49,001 bases of DNA from Roseibium sp. TrichSKD4 (lineage in GTDB: Bacteria > Pseudomonadota > Alphaproteobacteria > Rhizobiales > Stappiaceae), in contig NZ_GL476310.1 in NCBI RefSeq assembly GCF_000148725.1, forward strand, positions 158,198-207,198, written 5' to 3'. The notes beneath the pieces were generated by a model that had not been told where the DNA came from, made no database searches, and was given only the letters and a program-made list of their open reading frames with translations. Shown here in pieces: positions 32,511 to 41,358 of this stretch. The position numbers and the translations under genes are program-made. Position 1 is the stretch's first letter; every line of letters starts with the position of its first letter.

Positions 32511-33392
32511 ATGGCTTCAGCAGCGCAACGCCGTCCGACCGTTCTGGTTGTTGTCTCCACCGCCTTTCTTGTTCTCTGGCTTTTGGCAGCGGCCTTTCCG
32601 TTTCTGTGGACGGCCTGGGGCTCCTTTAAGGTCGAGCTGGACTTCTTTTCCATCTCCAACTGGACCAACGCTCTTACGGGCGAAGCGACCGAAAACACTT
32701 ACAGACGCCCGTTTACAGGGGCAGGCTATGAAGGTGCTTGGGTTCAGGAGGAGTTCTGGCGGGCGGCGCTGAACACCGCCGTCGTCTGCTTCTTTGTGGT
32801 CTGCACATCGCTGACGATTGGCACACTTGGCGGGTATGCGCTCAGCCGCTCCAACCACAACTATGTTTTTTGGCTGCTGATCGCTGCTTTGATTTTCCGC
32901 GCCATGCCGCCGATTACATTGGTTTCCGGCTATCTGCCGCCGTTCTTTCAATGGAACCTGTGGGGCTATCTGCCGACGGCCATCATCGTGCTCGTCGCCA
33001 TCAATCAGCCGTTCACGCTTTGGATGCTGCATTCCTTCTTTCAAAAGATCCCGAAAGACCTGGATGAAAGTGCGCGTGTTGATGGTTGCACGCAGTTTGA
33101 AGCGTTCCGTTTTGTAATTATTCCGGTCATGTGGCCGGGCGTCATCACCACCGGTCTGTTCAGCTTCTTGCTGGCCTACAATGACTTTGCAGTGACGGCG
33201 ATGCTGCTGAACGAAAACAACCGGACAATGGTACCAAAGATCGCAGCGTTTCTCGGGACGACCTACACGGAGGGCAACGTGATGTTCGCGGTTGCCGCCT
33301 CCGTTTCCGCCGTCATCCCGCTTTTCTTGCTTGTGATGGTGTTCCAACGCCAGATCGTGTCCGGCCTGACAGCGGGGGCGGTAAAAGGATGA
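32511..33392 (+). CDS. ABC importer permease 2
   Basis: A 293-residue MalG-type permease with six helices and the EAA loop ESARVDGCTQFEAFRFVIIPV near residue 195. A periplasmic segment between helices 1 and 2 (about 45-85) is moderately extended. It starts two bases after the permease 1 stop (AAGGAAAGG upstream serves as ribosome binding site), and its stop overlaps the start of a SnoaL-like gene by four bases. With the ATPase, binding protein and permease 1 it completes an importer. Confidence 0.93.
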   Translation: MASAAQRRPTVLVVVSTAFLVLWLLAAAFPFLWTAWGSFKVELDFFSISNWTNALTGEATENTYRRPFTGAGYEGAWVQEEFWRAALNTAVVCFFVVCTSLTIGTLGGYALSRSNHNYVFWLLIAALIFRAMPPITLVSGYLPPFFQWNLWGYLPTAIIVLVAINQPFTLWMLHSFFQKIPKDLDESARVDGCTQFEAFRFVIIPVMWPGVITTGLFSFLLAYNDFAVTAMLLNENNRTMVPKIAAFLGTTYTEGNVMFAVAASVSAVIPLFLLVMVFQRQIVSGLTAGAVKG

Positions 33393-33937
33393 GTGGCGCA
33401 CGCCCTGAACAAGCGGTTCTCAGCCGTGATACCGATCTGTCGAAGACAGACGAAACGCGCCGCGTCATCGAAGACATGGTGGACGGCCTCAACGATCATC
33501 GAATTGCCGATATCGGCGAGTTCTTTGCGGAAGGATTCCGCTGGATGGGGAATTTTGGTTGTGGCACCAAGACGGGTCTGACGGAATTTCAGGACAATTG
33601 GCAAAAGCCGTTTCAGGCTGCCTTTTCCGATAAGGTGTGTGTTGATGAAGCTCGTCTCTATATGGGCGAATGGGCCGCTGCTTTTGGTCGTCAGGAAGCC
33701 ATTCACTCCGGCGAATTCATGGGGCTTGCGCCGACTGGGAGAAAAATTGAAATCCGCTACATGGATTTCTGGAAGGTCGTGGATGGAAAGATCGTCGATA
33801 ACTGGGTGATGGTCGACTTTCCGCACGTGTTAGCCCAACTCGGCAAAGATGTTTTCAGCGGCGAAGGCTGGGAAGCTTTTGACCGGGGAGAGAAACAGCC
33901 GCCAGGCCCAACCGGCACAAGACACCAACAGCTGTAA
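33389..33937 (+). CDS. SnoaL/ester cyclase-like protein
   Basis: A 182-residue single-domain NTF2-fold protein. The domain covers about 22-155: TRRVIEDMVDGLNDHRIADIGEFFAEGFRWMG, then GLAPTGRKIEIRYMDFWKVVDGKIVDNWVMVDFPHVLAQLGKDVF. The NWVMVD...QLGKDVF ending matches the ends of the double-domain relatives at 27908 and 35345, so all share an ancestor and probably a related ligand. ATGA overlap with permease 2 means it is translated with the importer. Ester-cyclase relatives act on polyketides or on short hydroxy-acids; here the activity is unknown. Confidence 0.82.
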   Translation: MSGARPEQAVLSRDTDLSKTDETRRVIEDMVDGLNDHRIADIGEFFAEGFRWMGNFGCGTKTGLTEFQDNWQKPFQAAFSDKVCVDEARLYMGEWAAAFGRQEAIHSGEFMGLAPTGRKIEIRYMDFWKVVDGKIVDNWVMVDFPHVLAQLGKDVFSGEGWEAFDRGEKQPPGPTGTRHQQL

Positions 33938-33970
33938 CGATCATGGTCTTGGAGACAAAACAGCTCATAT

Positions 33971-33986
33971 CTGCATACGTATGCGA
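33971..33986. promoter_or_regulatory. Probable LacI-family operator 3
   Basis: CTGCATACGTATGCGA: a perfect GCATACGTATGC palindrome with the same core and centre as operators 1 and 2. It lies 45 bases ahead of the HisD-family gene, marking a second repressed promoter inside the locus. Confidence 0.7.
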
Positions 33987-34030
33987 TAGTTAAGGGATGA
34001 AGGGCGGTTCACCGCTGAAGGGAAGTAACT

Positions 34031-35341
34031 ATGGCGATAGAGTATCTGAAACGCGGAAAGCCGGAGGCCGAACGGTCTGAAGATGACGCAAAGGTGCGCT
34101 CCATTGTTGAAGGCACCTTAAAAGAGATCGAAACTCGTGGCGATGCGGCTGTGCGTGAGTTGTCCGAGAAATTCGACAACTACTCTCCCACATCTTTCAA
34201 ATTGTCACCGTCAGACATAGAGGCGTTGATGAACCAGGTCTCCACGCGGGACATGGAAGATATCAAGTTTGCGCAGGAACAGGTGCGCAAATTCGCTGAA
34301 GCCCAGCGCGCATCGATGACGGATATCGAAGTGGAAACGATGCCGGGGGTGATCCTTGGGCATAAGAACATTCCGGTTCAATCCGTTGGGTGCTACGTGC
34401 CGGGCGGCAAATTCCCGATGGTGGCCTCGGCTCATATGTCGGTTGCAACAGCATCAGTGGCTGAAGTGCCGCGCATCATAGCCGCAACCCCGCCCTTTAA
34501 GGGCGCACCAAATCCGGCAGTCATTGCGGCCATGCATTTGGGCGGTGCGCACGAAATCTATGTCCTTGGTGGGATTCAGGCCGTTGGGGCCATGGCGTTG
34601 GGCACGGAGACCATTGATCCGGTGCATATGTTGGTTGGGCCGGGCAATGCCTTTGTTGCCGAGGCCAAGCGCCAATTATTTGGCAAGGTCGGCATCGATC
34701 TTTTTGCAGGCCCGACCGAGACCATGGTGATTGCCGACGAGACGGTGGATGCAGAACTCTGCGCGACTGATCTGTTAGGGCAGGCAGAGCATGGCTATAA
34801 CTCACCGGCTGTCCTCGTTACCAATTCTCATAAGCTCGCCATTGAAACCCTCGCCGAAATTGAACGGCTTTTGAAAATCTTGCCGACCGCAGAAACTGCC
34901 GGAAAGTCGTGGGAGGATTATGGTGAGGTTATCCTCTGCGATACCTATGACGAAATGCTGGCAGTTGCCGATGACATTGCTTCCGAGCATGTACAGGTGA
35001 TGACGGATCGGGACGACTGGTTCCTCGACAACATGACCTGCTACGGCGCGCTTTTCTTAGGACCGCGGACGAATGTCGCCAATGGTGACAAGGTTATTGG
35101 AACCAACCACACCCTGCCGACGAAGAAAGCAGGACGCTACACCGGCGGTCTCTGGGTGGGCAAGTTTCTGAAAACGCATTCCTATCAAAAAGTGCTGACT
35201 GACGAGGCTGCAGCCGAAATCGGCGCTTATTGCTCACGACTTTGCATGCTTGAGGGCTTCGTCGGGCATGCAGAACAGGCAAACGTCCGCGTGCGCCGCT
35301 ATGGCGGTCGCAATGTCACTTACGGAGAAGGGGCAGACTGA
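34031..35341 (+). CDS. HisD-family (HpsN-like) dehydrogenase
   Basis: A 436-residue zinc- and NAD-dependent dehydrogenase of the histidinol dehydrogenase superfamily, which oxidises a primary alcohol to a carboxylate in two steps. Family residues are visible: [13 protein letters not shown] (cofactor region), [27 protein letters not shown] with the Gln and His zinc ligands, ASEHVQV with the catalytic His, [15 protein letters not shown], and a [11 protein letters not shown] end with the last zinc-ligand His. No other histidine synthesis gene is nearby and the gene sits in a catabolic regulon, so it is unlikely to be hisD; sulfopropanediol dehydrogenase (HpsN) and related catabolic enzymes are the closest precedent. 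GAAGGGAAG upstream of ATG 34031 is the ribosome binding site. Followed after 3 bases by the next gene. Confidence 0.85.
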   Translation: MAIEYLKRGKPEAERSEDDAKVRSIVEGTLKEIETRGDAAVRELSEKFDNYSPTSFKLSPSDIEALMNQVSTRDMEDIKFAQEQVRKFAEAQRASMTDIEVETMPGVILGHKNIPVQSVGCYVPGGKFPMVASAHMSVATASVAEVPRIIAATPPFKGAPNPAVIAAMHLGGAHEIYVLGGIQAVGAMALGTETIDPVHMLVGPGNAFVAEAKRQLFGKVGIDLFAGPTETMVIADETVDAELCATDLLGQAEHGYNSPAVLVTNSHKLAIETLAEIERLLKILPTAETAGKSWEDYGEVILCDTYDEMLAVADDIASEHVQVMTDRDDWFLDNMTCYGALFLGPRTNVANGDKVIGTNHTLPTKKAGRYTGGLWVGKFLKTHSYQKVLTDEAAAEIGAYCSRLCMLEGFVGHAEQANVRVRRYGGRNVTYGEGAD

Positions 35342-35344
35342 GAC

Positions 35345-36394
35345 ATGGGGCGGCATACGGATCACAAAAAGCTACTTGCCCCATTAAGGTCGGCGATGGC
35401 GGATTTTGATGAAGCGTCCGTAAGACGGGCGCTGGCTGATCTGTGCGCTTCGGACGTTGTCGTGCGCTTATGTCACCCGTTTGGGGAGCTGACCGGTCCG
35501 CAGGCGTTTTACGACCGTGCCTATAAAGAGCTTTTTAGCGCGATACCGGATTTGGAACGACGCGACACGATTGTGATGGCCGGTCCAACAGCTGAAGGGA
35601 ACGACTGGGTCGGATGCTGTGGCGTGTACACCGGCTCATTTGTAAACCCGTGGTTGGACATCCCCGCCACGGGCCATCAAGTCGCCATGCGTTTCCACGA
35701 GTTCTATCGGTTTGATAAAGGCACGGTTGTCGAAATTCAGGTCATCTGGGACATTCCCGAAGTCATGATACAGGCGGGTTGCTGGCCCATGGCCCCAAGT
35801 CTTGGGCGCGAGTGGCAAGTGCCCGGACCAGCAACACAGGATGGGCTTGTGCCCGGACCTTACGATGAAGCGGCAGGCCGGGCATCCTGCCAAACCATCA
35901 TCGACATGCTGGAGCACATGAAACGGCACCCGTCGCAAGGCGGACCCGAGGTGATGGAGATGCCAAGGTTCTGGCATCCGCGCATGAGCTGGTATGGACC
36001 TGCAGGCATTGGGACCGCGCGCGGTATCAAGGGCTTCCGGAATTGGCACCAAATTCCGTTTTTGGCTGCGATGCCGGACCGGGGACAATATGCAGATCAA
36101 GTGACCTATCATTTCTTTGGGGACCGGAACTACGCAGCCGTAACCGGTTGGCCAAACATGATCCAAACCGTCACACATGACGGATGGCTCGGCATTGCGC
36201 CCTCAGGTCAAAAGATCTCTCTGTGCAGTCTTGACTTTTGGAGATTGGAAGACGGCCTCATCCGGGAAAACTGGGTGATGGTGGACCTTCTCGACGTTTA
36301 TCGACAATTGGGCGTTGACGTTTTCCGCCGACTTCGGGAATTCAACAAGGCCCGCCCGGGCTTTGATCCTCAAACCGGAGTCGCCTTGTCATGA
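35345..36394 (+). CDS. Double SnoaL/NTF2-like protein
   Basis: A 349-residue protein with two NTF2-fold halves (about 15-150 and 200-340), paralogous to the product at 27908: both contain PGPAT-x-DG, a WYGPxGIG segment, a GxRNYAAVTGWPxM-like strand and an NWVMVDLLDVYRQLGVDVFRR ending. The first half has HPFGELTGPQAFYDRAYKELFSAIPDLERRD, typical of SnoaL-type ester cyclases. Soluble, no signal peptide. Start ATG 35345 is three bases after the dehydrogenase stop, and its own stop overlaps the SDR start by four bases. Function unknown. Confidence 0.82.
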   Translation: MGRHTDHKKLLAPLRSAMADFDEASVRRALADLCASDVVVRLCHPFGELTGPQAFYDRAYKELFSAIPDLERRDTIVMAGPTAEGNDWVGCCGVYTGSFVNPWLDIPATGHQVAMRFHEFYRFDKGTVVEIQVIWDIPEVMIQAGCWPMAPSLGREWQVPGPATQDGLVPGPYDEAAGRASCQTIIDMLEHMKRHPSQGGPEVMEMPRFWHPRMSWYGPAGIGTARGIKGFRNWHQIPFLAAMPDRGQYADQVTYHFFGDRNYAAVTGWPNMIQTVTHDGWLGIAPSGQKISLCSLDFWRLEDGLIRENWVMVDLLDVYRQLGVDVFRRLREFNKARPGFDPQTGVALS

Positions 36395-37158
36395 TCGATC
36401 TTCCCTCCACCCCAAGTTTTTCCCTCAAAGGCAAAAAGGTACTGGTCGCTGGAGCGTCCTCTGGCATCGGTCTGGCCTGCGCATCAGCCCTAGCAGAAGC
36501 TGGCGGCGATGTCGTTCTGGCAGCCCGTCGGGCAGACAAACTGTCGGACGCAGTCAGCGCTATGACCGCAAAGGGCTGGACTGCGTCCGCGCTTCAGTTG
36601 GATATTGTGGATGTCGAGGCAGTTCAGGCGGCAGTCGCTGAACATGGTCCCTTTGATGTTCTTGTAAACAGCGCTGGTCTTGCCCGTCACTCTCCGGCAG
36701 TTGAAACGACGCTGGAAGACTATGATGCCGTTATGGCGATCAATGTGCGCGGAGCTTATTTTCTGGCGCAGGCGGTCGCTAAGGGTCTTATGGAAGCAGG
36801 CAAGCCCGGTTCGCTGATTACGATTTCGTCGCAAATGGCTCATGTTGGCGGCATCGACAGGGCGGTTTACTGCGCGTCCAAATTTGCCGTTGAGGGCTTC
36901 ACAAAAGCCATGGCCCTGGAATTTGGGCCCAAAAAGATCCGCATCAACACCATCTGCCCGACATTTATCAGAACACCGCTCACTGAACCTACCTTTGAAA
37001 ATCCGGAGCGGGTCAAATGGATTGAGGAAAAGATCAAGCTGGGCCGCACAGGTGTCGTCGAGGATATCATGGGCTCGGTGCTCTATCTTGCCAGTGATGC
37101 CTCGTCTCTTGTTACAGGTACATCGTTGCTGGTGGACGGCGGCTGGACGGCAGACTGA
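36391..37158 (+). CDS. SDR-family oxidoreductase
   Basis: A 255-residue classical short-chain dehydrogenase/reductase. NAD(P)-binding glycine motif GASSGIG (about residues 19-25), an NSAGL motif (about 90), catalytic Ser in TISSQMAHVGG (about 144), YCASK with catalytic Tyr and Lys (about 156-160), and PTFIRTPLTEP substrate-loop region. An Arg pair (AARRADK) after the second strand suggests NADP(H) or mixed preference. ATGA overlap with the preceding gene and a one-base overlap with the LacI gene show tight coupling. Substrate unknown, probably a hydroxy intermediate of the regulon's pathway. Confidence 0.93.
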   Translation: MIDLPSTPSFSLKGKKVLVAGASSGIGLACASALAEAGGDVVLAARRADKLSDAVSAMTAKGWTASALQLDIVDVEAVQAAVAEHGPFDVLVNSAGLARHSPAVETTLEDYDAVMAINVRGAYFLAQAVAKGLMEAGKPGSLITISSQMAHVGGIDRAVYCASKFAVEGFTKAMALEFGPKKIRINTICPTFIRTPLTEPTFENPERVKWIEEKIKLGRTGVVEDIMGSVLYLASDASSLVTGTSLLVDGGWTAD

Positions 37159-38189
37159 TGGGCGCTGAGAAGGTCACCTCAATAGATGTTGCAAAACGGG
37201 CGGGTGTCAGCCAGTCAGCCGTCAGCCGTGTTTTTACGCCCGGAGCCTCCGTTTCTCCGAAAATGGCTGAAAAGGTCCTCAAGGCGGCAGAAGAGCTGGG
37301 CTATCGTCCCAACGTGCTAGCTCGGTCTTTGATCACAGGTCGATCCCGGATCATTGGCTTGGTTGTCGCCTATCTGGAAAACCAGTTTTATCCCGATGCG
37401 CTTGAAAAGCTCTCCAACGCTCTTCAGGCCCACGGCTATCACATTCTCGTTTTCATGGTGTCCAACGATGATGCCTCGGTCGACAAGGTAATGGACGAAC
37501 TGCTCGATTATCAGGTCGATGGCATCATCACTGCATCCGTTGGAATGTCCAATGCACTTACATCCAGGTGTTCCGCAGCTGGTGTGCCTGTTGTCCTCTT
37601 TAACCGGGGGCAGGATGACGACCGCCTTAGTCAGGTGACCTCCGACAATTTCGAAGGGGGGCGAAAGATTGCCGAGTTTCTGGCAGCCGGTGGCCATCGC
37701 CGTATTGCGCACATCGCAGGCTGGTCAGGATCATCGACCGGACGAGATCGTGAAGCCGGGTTTCGGCAGGGACTGAAAGAAGCTGGACTGGAATTGATTG
37801 CTTCCATTGATGGCATGTACACACGCGAAACAGCTGCTGCTGCAACACGGCAACTGTCTCAAAATGATGTGAAACCGGATGCAATCTTCGTCGGCAATGA
37901 CTATATGGCATTTGCCGTCATGGATGTGTTGCGGTTTGAATTAAAGCTCGACGTCCCCGGTGATGTCTCCGTTGTCGGCTATGACGATGTGCCTCTGGCC
38001 TCCTGGCCAGCCTATGACCTTACAACCTTGCGCCAACCCTCCAATCGCATGGTGGAAGCCACCGTCTCAACCCTGCTCGGTTGGATTGAGGAAGGCAGCA
38101 AGGACGTCCAGAAAATCAAGATCGAAGGGCCGCTGATGATCCGCGGCTCAGCGCGTGTACCTGAAGGATGGCCTGATGAAAGGCTTTGA
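37158..38189 (+). CDS. LacI-family transcriptional regulator
   Basis: A 343-residue LacI/GalR-type regulator. The HTH is TSIDVAKRAGVSQSAVSRVF (about residues 6-25), followed by the hinge helix PNVLARSLITGRS that inserts in the operator centre, and a periplasmic-binding-like ligand domain (IIGLVVAYLENQFYPD... to VPLASWPAYDLTTLRQPSN). The hinge helix with LARSL is the form that reads a central CpG, matching the CG in the three palindromes at 28945, 29001 and 33971. It is the fifth gene from operator 3, so it likely represses its own transcript. The effector is probably the imported compound or a breakdown product. Confidence 0.93.
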   Translation: MGAEKVTSIDVAKRAGVSQSAVSRVFTPGASVSPKMAEKVLKAAEELGYRPNVLARSLITGRSRIIGLVVAYLENQFYPDALEKLSNALQAHGYHILVFMVSNDDASVDKVMDELLDYQVDGIITASVGMSNALTSRCSAAGVPVVLFNRGQDDDRLSQVTSDNFEGGRKIAEFLAAGGHRRIAHIAGWSGSSTGRDREAGFRQGLKEAGLELIASIDGMYTRETAAAATRQLSQNDVKPDAIFVGNDYMAFAVMDVLRFELKLDVPGDVSVVGYDDVPLASWPAYDLTTLRQPSNRMVEATVSTLLGWIEEGSKDVQKIKIEGPLMIRGSARVPEGWPDERL

Positions 38190-39144
38190 CAGCCGTTGGA
38201 AGGATTTCCCGGATTACATCTTGGGGATCACTAGGGAGATTTGGGAAGATCGCAAGATTGCAACCCTTCATCACTACTATTCGGATGACATCATTGTTCG
38301 ATCGCCGGGGTCGATCGTCACCGGAAATAAAGGTGTCATCGGCGCAACAATGGCAACCCTTGCCGAGTTCCCGGATCGTCAGTTGTTGGGCGAGGATGTG
38401 ATTTGGTCCGGCACGCCGGAAGAAGGTATGCTCTCATCTCATCGGATTATCTCCACTGCGACCCATACTGGAGACGGTGTGTATGGCGCCGCAAGCGGGA
38501 CAAAACTTCGCTACCGGATCATTGCGGACTGCCACGCGATCAACAACCAGATCAACGATGAGTGGTTGATCCGCGATCAGGGGGCGATTGTCCGCCAGAT
38601 GGGGTGGGGTCCACATGCCTACGCAAGAGATCTGATCGAGCGGGAAGGCGGCGCCGAGGCGTGTGTCAAACCATTTACACCATCTGACGACAAGTCGGGG
38701 CCTTACACCGGTAAGGGCAATGACAATGAGTGGGGCGCCCGACATACAGACATTCTGACCCGTATGATGGGCGCGGACATGGCTGTGATCGAGAGCGAGT
38801 ATGACCGGGCCTGCCAGCTGGCTTATCCGGGCGGACAAAGCGGTGTGTCCTTTGACGATGCAGACCGGTTCTGGATGGGGCTCCGCGCAAGTTTCCCGTC
38901 TGCGAAATTTACAGTCCATCATCAGATTGGCCGTGATGACCCGATGATGGCTCCGCGCTCTGCGGTTCGCTGGTCCTTGCATGGCACCCATGATGGCTGG
39001 GGGGCTTTTGGCAAGCCGACAGGTGCTGAGGTTTATGTCATGGGCGCGTCCCATGCCGAGTTTGGCCCATGGGGCTTGCGGCGCGAATACACCCTTTTTG
39101 ATGAAACCGCGATCTGGAAACAGATTGCCTTGAAAACCGGCTGA
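38176..39144 (+). CDS. SnoaL/NTF2-like protein, divergent member
   Basis: A 322-residue protein with two NTF2-like halves: about 10-145 (YILGITREIWEDRKIATLHHYYSDDIIVRSPG; DEWLIRDQGAIVRQMG) and about 190-320 (HTDILTRMMGADMAVIESEYDRACQLAYPGG; HHQIGRDDPMMAPRSAVRWSLHGTHDGWGAFG). It lacks the NWVMVD...QLG ending of the other three relatives. The ATG at 38176 lies within the last codons of the LacI gene, a 14-base overlap, so it should be co-translated. Function unknown; probably acts on a different intermediate from its relatives. Confidence 0.75.
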   Translation: MKGFDSRWKDFPDYILGITREIWEDRKIATLHHYYSDDIIVRSPGSIVTGNKGVIGATMATLAEFPDRQLLGEDVIWSGTPEEGMLSSHRIISTATHTGDGVYGAASGTKLRYRIIADCHAINNQINDEWLIRDQGAIVRQMGWGPHAYARDLIEREGGAEACVKPFTPSDDKSGPYTGKGNDNEWGARHTDILTRMMGADMAVIESEYDRACQLAYPGGQSGVSFDDADRFWMGLRASFPSAKFTVHHQIGRDDPMMAPRSAVRWSLHGTHDGWGAFGKPTGAEVYVMGASHAEFGPWGLRREYTLFDETAIWKQIALKTG

Positions 39145-39169
39145 CTGCTGCCCAATCAGGACGAAACTG

Positions 39170-40135
39170 ATGACCCCAGATGAGATGGAAACCCGCATTG
39201 TTCGCTATGGCGACTTGAAGCCGTGCCGGACCGCCTTCATCGATGCCCATACACCCGGCTCCGATCAAAAGGAAAACTTCACGATCATCGGAGGCGGGGT
39301 GTCTGAAAGTCCGGACCAGCATGTCCATATCAAGGAAACTCCAGGCTTCAATATCGGCGCGGCAGGTCAACCTCCCAAATGCCGAAACTCGCTTCACTCC
39401 CACCGCACGGCAGAAGTTTTCTTTGTATTGAAAGGACGCTGGCGCTTTTTCTGGGGGCGCTGGGGAACAGCTGGTGAAGTTGTTCTGGAAGAAGGCGATA
39501 TTTTCAACATCCCGACAGGCATTTTCCGCGGGTTTGAAAACATCGGAACCGATTACGGAATGATCATGGCGATCCTCGGCGGTGATGATGCAGGCGGCGG
39601 GGTCATTTGGGCGCCGCAAGTCATCGAAGACGCCAAGGATCATGGACTTGTTCTTGGCGAAAACGGCGTTCTCTATGACACCAAGCAGGGTCAAAACCTC
39701 CCGGACAATGTGAAGCCCATGGCTTTGCTCAATAACGAAGAGCTGAAGGCATATCCGGAACCGGGAAATGCAGATGTCGTTCCAGGCTACGTTGCACGCT
39801 ACTGGGACATGATGGCGTTGGCGGCCAAAGAGCCGTGTCGGGTGATTGGCGAAACTGCGCTCTTGAAGGACAGGCCGGGATTTGAAGTCGAGTTCCTGAC
39901 GCGCGGGTCCATTCCCGAGACGCCTTACAGTCGCAATGCCCATGAAATCCTGATGATCATGCGCGGCCACTGGAAGCTCACTTGGTCCGGCGGCGAAAAG
40001 GTCCTCGCACCGGGTGATACCTGTGCAGTGCCTCCAGGATTAGAGCACTGTCTGATGCCATCTATGAGCGGCGAGGCAAGCCTATATCGTGTGATGAACA
40101 CGAATGATCCTGCCGGAGAGACCTGGCTCGGATAA
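39170..40135 (+). CDS. Bicupin protein
   Basis: A 321-residue protein with two cupin domains, about 55-145 and 220-310. The first has the clearest metal-binding pattern: SLHSHRTAEVFFVLKGRWRFFWG, with His-x-His and Glu, then EEGDIFNIPTGIFRGFEN, where the usual last His is replaced. The second (RNAHEILMIMRGHWKLTW; LAPGDTCAVPPGLEHCL) keeps a His near the end. Bicupins include quercetinase- and gentisate-dioxygenase-like oxygenases, and non-catalytic binders. Whether this one binds metal in one or both sites is open. It lies 25 bases after the SnoaL-like gene and 89 before the MetE-like gene. Confidence 0.82.
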   Translation: MTPDEMETRIVRYGDLKPCRTAFIDAHTPGSDQKENFTIIGGGVSESPDQHVHIKETPGFNIGAAGQPPKCRNSLHSHRTAEVFFVLKGRWRFFWGRWGTAGEVVLEEGDIFNIPTGIFRGFENIGTDYGMIMAILGGDDAGGGVIWAPQVIEDAKDHGLVLGENGVLYDTKQGQNLPDNVKPMALLNNEELKAYPEPGNADVVPGYVARYWDMMALAAKEPCRVIGETALLKDRPGFEVEFLTRGSIPETPYSRNAHEILMIMRGHWKLTWSGGEKVLAPGDTCAVPPGLEHCLMPSMSGEASLYRVMNTNDPAGETWLG

Positions 40136-40224
40136 GTTTGCAAATTGCACTGTCCCGGTTGAAGCCCGGGCCATCTCCAGATACCGGAAGTACACCCGGC
40201 ACGGGGAACGAGGAGGGGGAAAAG

Positions 40225-41358
40225 ATGCCAAAACTGGATGTGACTCATGTCGGGTCCTTGCCACGAACTCAGAAGGTCGTCGACTTCATCTTTGCGCGAG
40301 AACAGCGCGAAGAGTATGACCGGTCCACTTTCGATGACGCTATGGCTGAGGCCGTTTCTGAAACCGTGCGCAAGCAGGTTGAGGCAGGTGTCAGTATCGT
40401 GAGCGATGGCGAGACCTCCAAGATCTCCTATGCAACCTATGTGAAGGATCGCTACACCGGTTTTTCAGGCGATAGTCCGCGCAACGCGCCTCAAGATCTC
40501 AAGCTCTACCCAAGCTTCTTGACGCGCATTGCCGAAAGTGGCGGAACGCCCCAATACGCACGGCCAATGTGCACAGGCGAAGTGAAGTCCAAGGGGCAAG
40601 GCGAGCTGCAAAAAGACATCGCCAATTTGAAAGCAGCGATGAAGGAGCACGGTGTGGAGCGCGGCTTCATGAACGCCGCGTCTCCCGGTGTGATTTCACT
40701 TTTCCTGCAAAACGACTACTACCCGACCCGCGAGGCCTACTTGCAGGCACTAGCAGATGTCATGAAGGCTGAATACGAGACGATTGTCGCCAGTGGTCTT
40801 GACCTTCAACTCGATTGCCCGGATTTGGCCCTGTCTCGCCACATGCTCTTCACAGACCTGTCCGACGAAGAGTTCGTCAAGATCGCTGCCAGTCACGTGG
40901 AAGCGCTCAATCATGCGCTGTCCCATATCGATCCTGCCAAGGTGCGGATCCACATCTGTTGGGGCAACTATGAAGGCCCACATGTCTGCGATATCTCGAT
41001 GGACAAGGTGTTCTCGACCTTGATGTCAGCACGCGCCAATTATGTGTTGTTTGAGACATCCAACCCGCGCCACGCTCATGAATGGACAGTCTTCCGGGAT
41101 CGGAAATCGGAAATTCCAGAGGACAAGATTCTCGTGCCGGGGGTCGTCGATACGACAACGAACTTTGTGGAGCATCCCGAAGTCGTCGCCCAACGATTGG
41201 AACGGTTCCTTCCCATTTTCGGCGCGGATCGGGTGGTGGCCGGATCAGACTGCGGCTTTGGAACCTTTGCCGGCTTTGGTGCGGTCGACCCTGAAATTGC
41301 CTTTGCCAAGCTCAAGGCGCTCTCTGATGGGGCGGAGCTTGCTGGAGCGCGCGTGTGA
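40225..41358 (+). CDS. MetE C-terminal/epoxyalkane:CoM transferase-like protein
   Basis: A 377-residue protein of the cobalamin-independent methionine synthase (UROD/MetE C-terminal) superfamily: a single TIM barrel that activates a thiol on zinc. The N-terminal THVGSLPRTQKV is the family opening; zinc ligands are likely in RIHICWGNYEGPH (His and Cys, about residues 237-249) and in VAGSDCGFGTFAG near 343. A full MetE is about 750 residues, so this is the short type, like epoxyalkane:coenzyme M transferase and related lyases or thiol transferases. A strong site, GGAGGGG, sits upstream of ATG 40225. It suggests that a carbon-sulfur bond is made or broken in this pathway; that is inference. Confidence 0.82.
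   Translation: MPKLDVTHVGSLPRTQKVVDFIFAREQREEYDRSTFDDAMAEAVSETVRKQVEAGVSIVSDGETSKISYATYVKDRYTGFSGDSPRNAPQDLKLYPSFLTRIAESGGTPQYARPMCTGEVKSKGQGELQKDIANLKAAMKEHGVERGFMNAASPGVISLFLQNDYYPTREAYLQALADVMKAEYETIVASGLDLQLDCPDLALSRHMLFTDLSDEEFVKIAASHVEALNHALSHIDPAKVRIHICWGNYEGPHVCDISMDKVFSTLMSARANYVLFETSNPRHAHEWTVFRDRKSEIPEDKILVPGVVDTTTNFVEHPEVVAQRLERFLPIFGADRVVAGSDCGFGTFAGFGAVDPEIAFAKLKALSDGAELAGARV

Noticed and set aside
32517-33401. 294-codon minus-strand frame
   Set aside because: Antisense shadow of ABC permease 2; composition is His/Arg-rich as expected of the reverse of a GC-rich membrane gene.
34031-35341. hisD of histidine biosynthesis
   Set aside because: No other his gene is present and the gene lies in a LacI-controlled catabolic operon, so a catabolic HisD-family enzyme is more likely.
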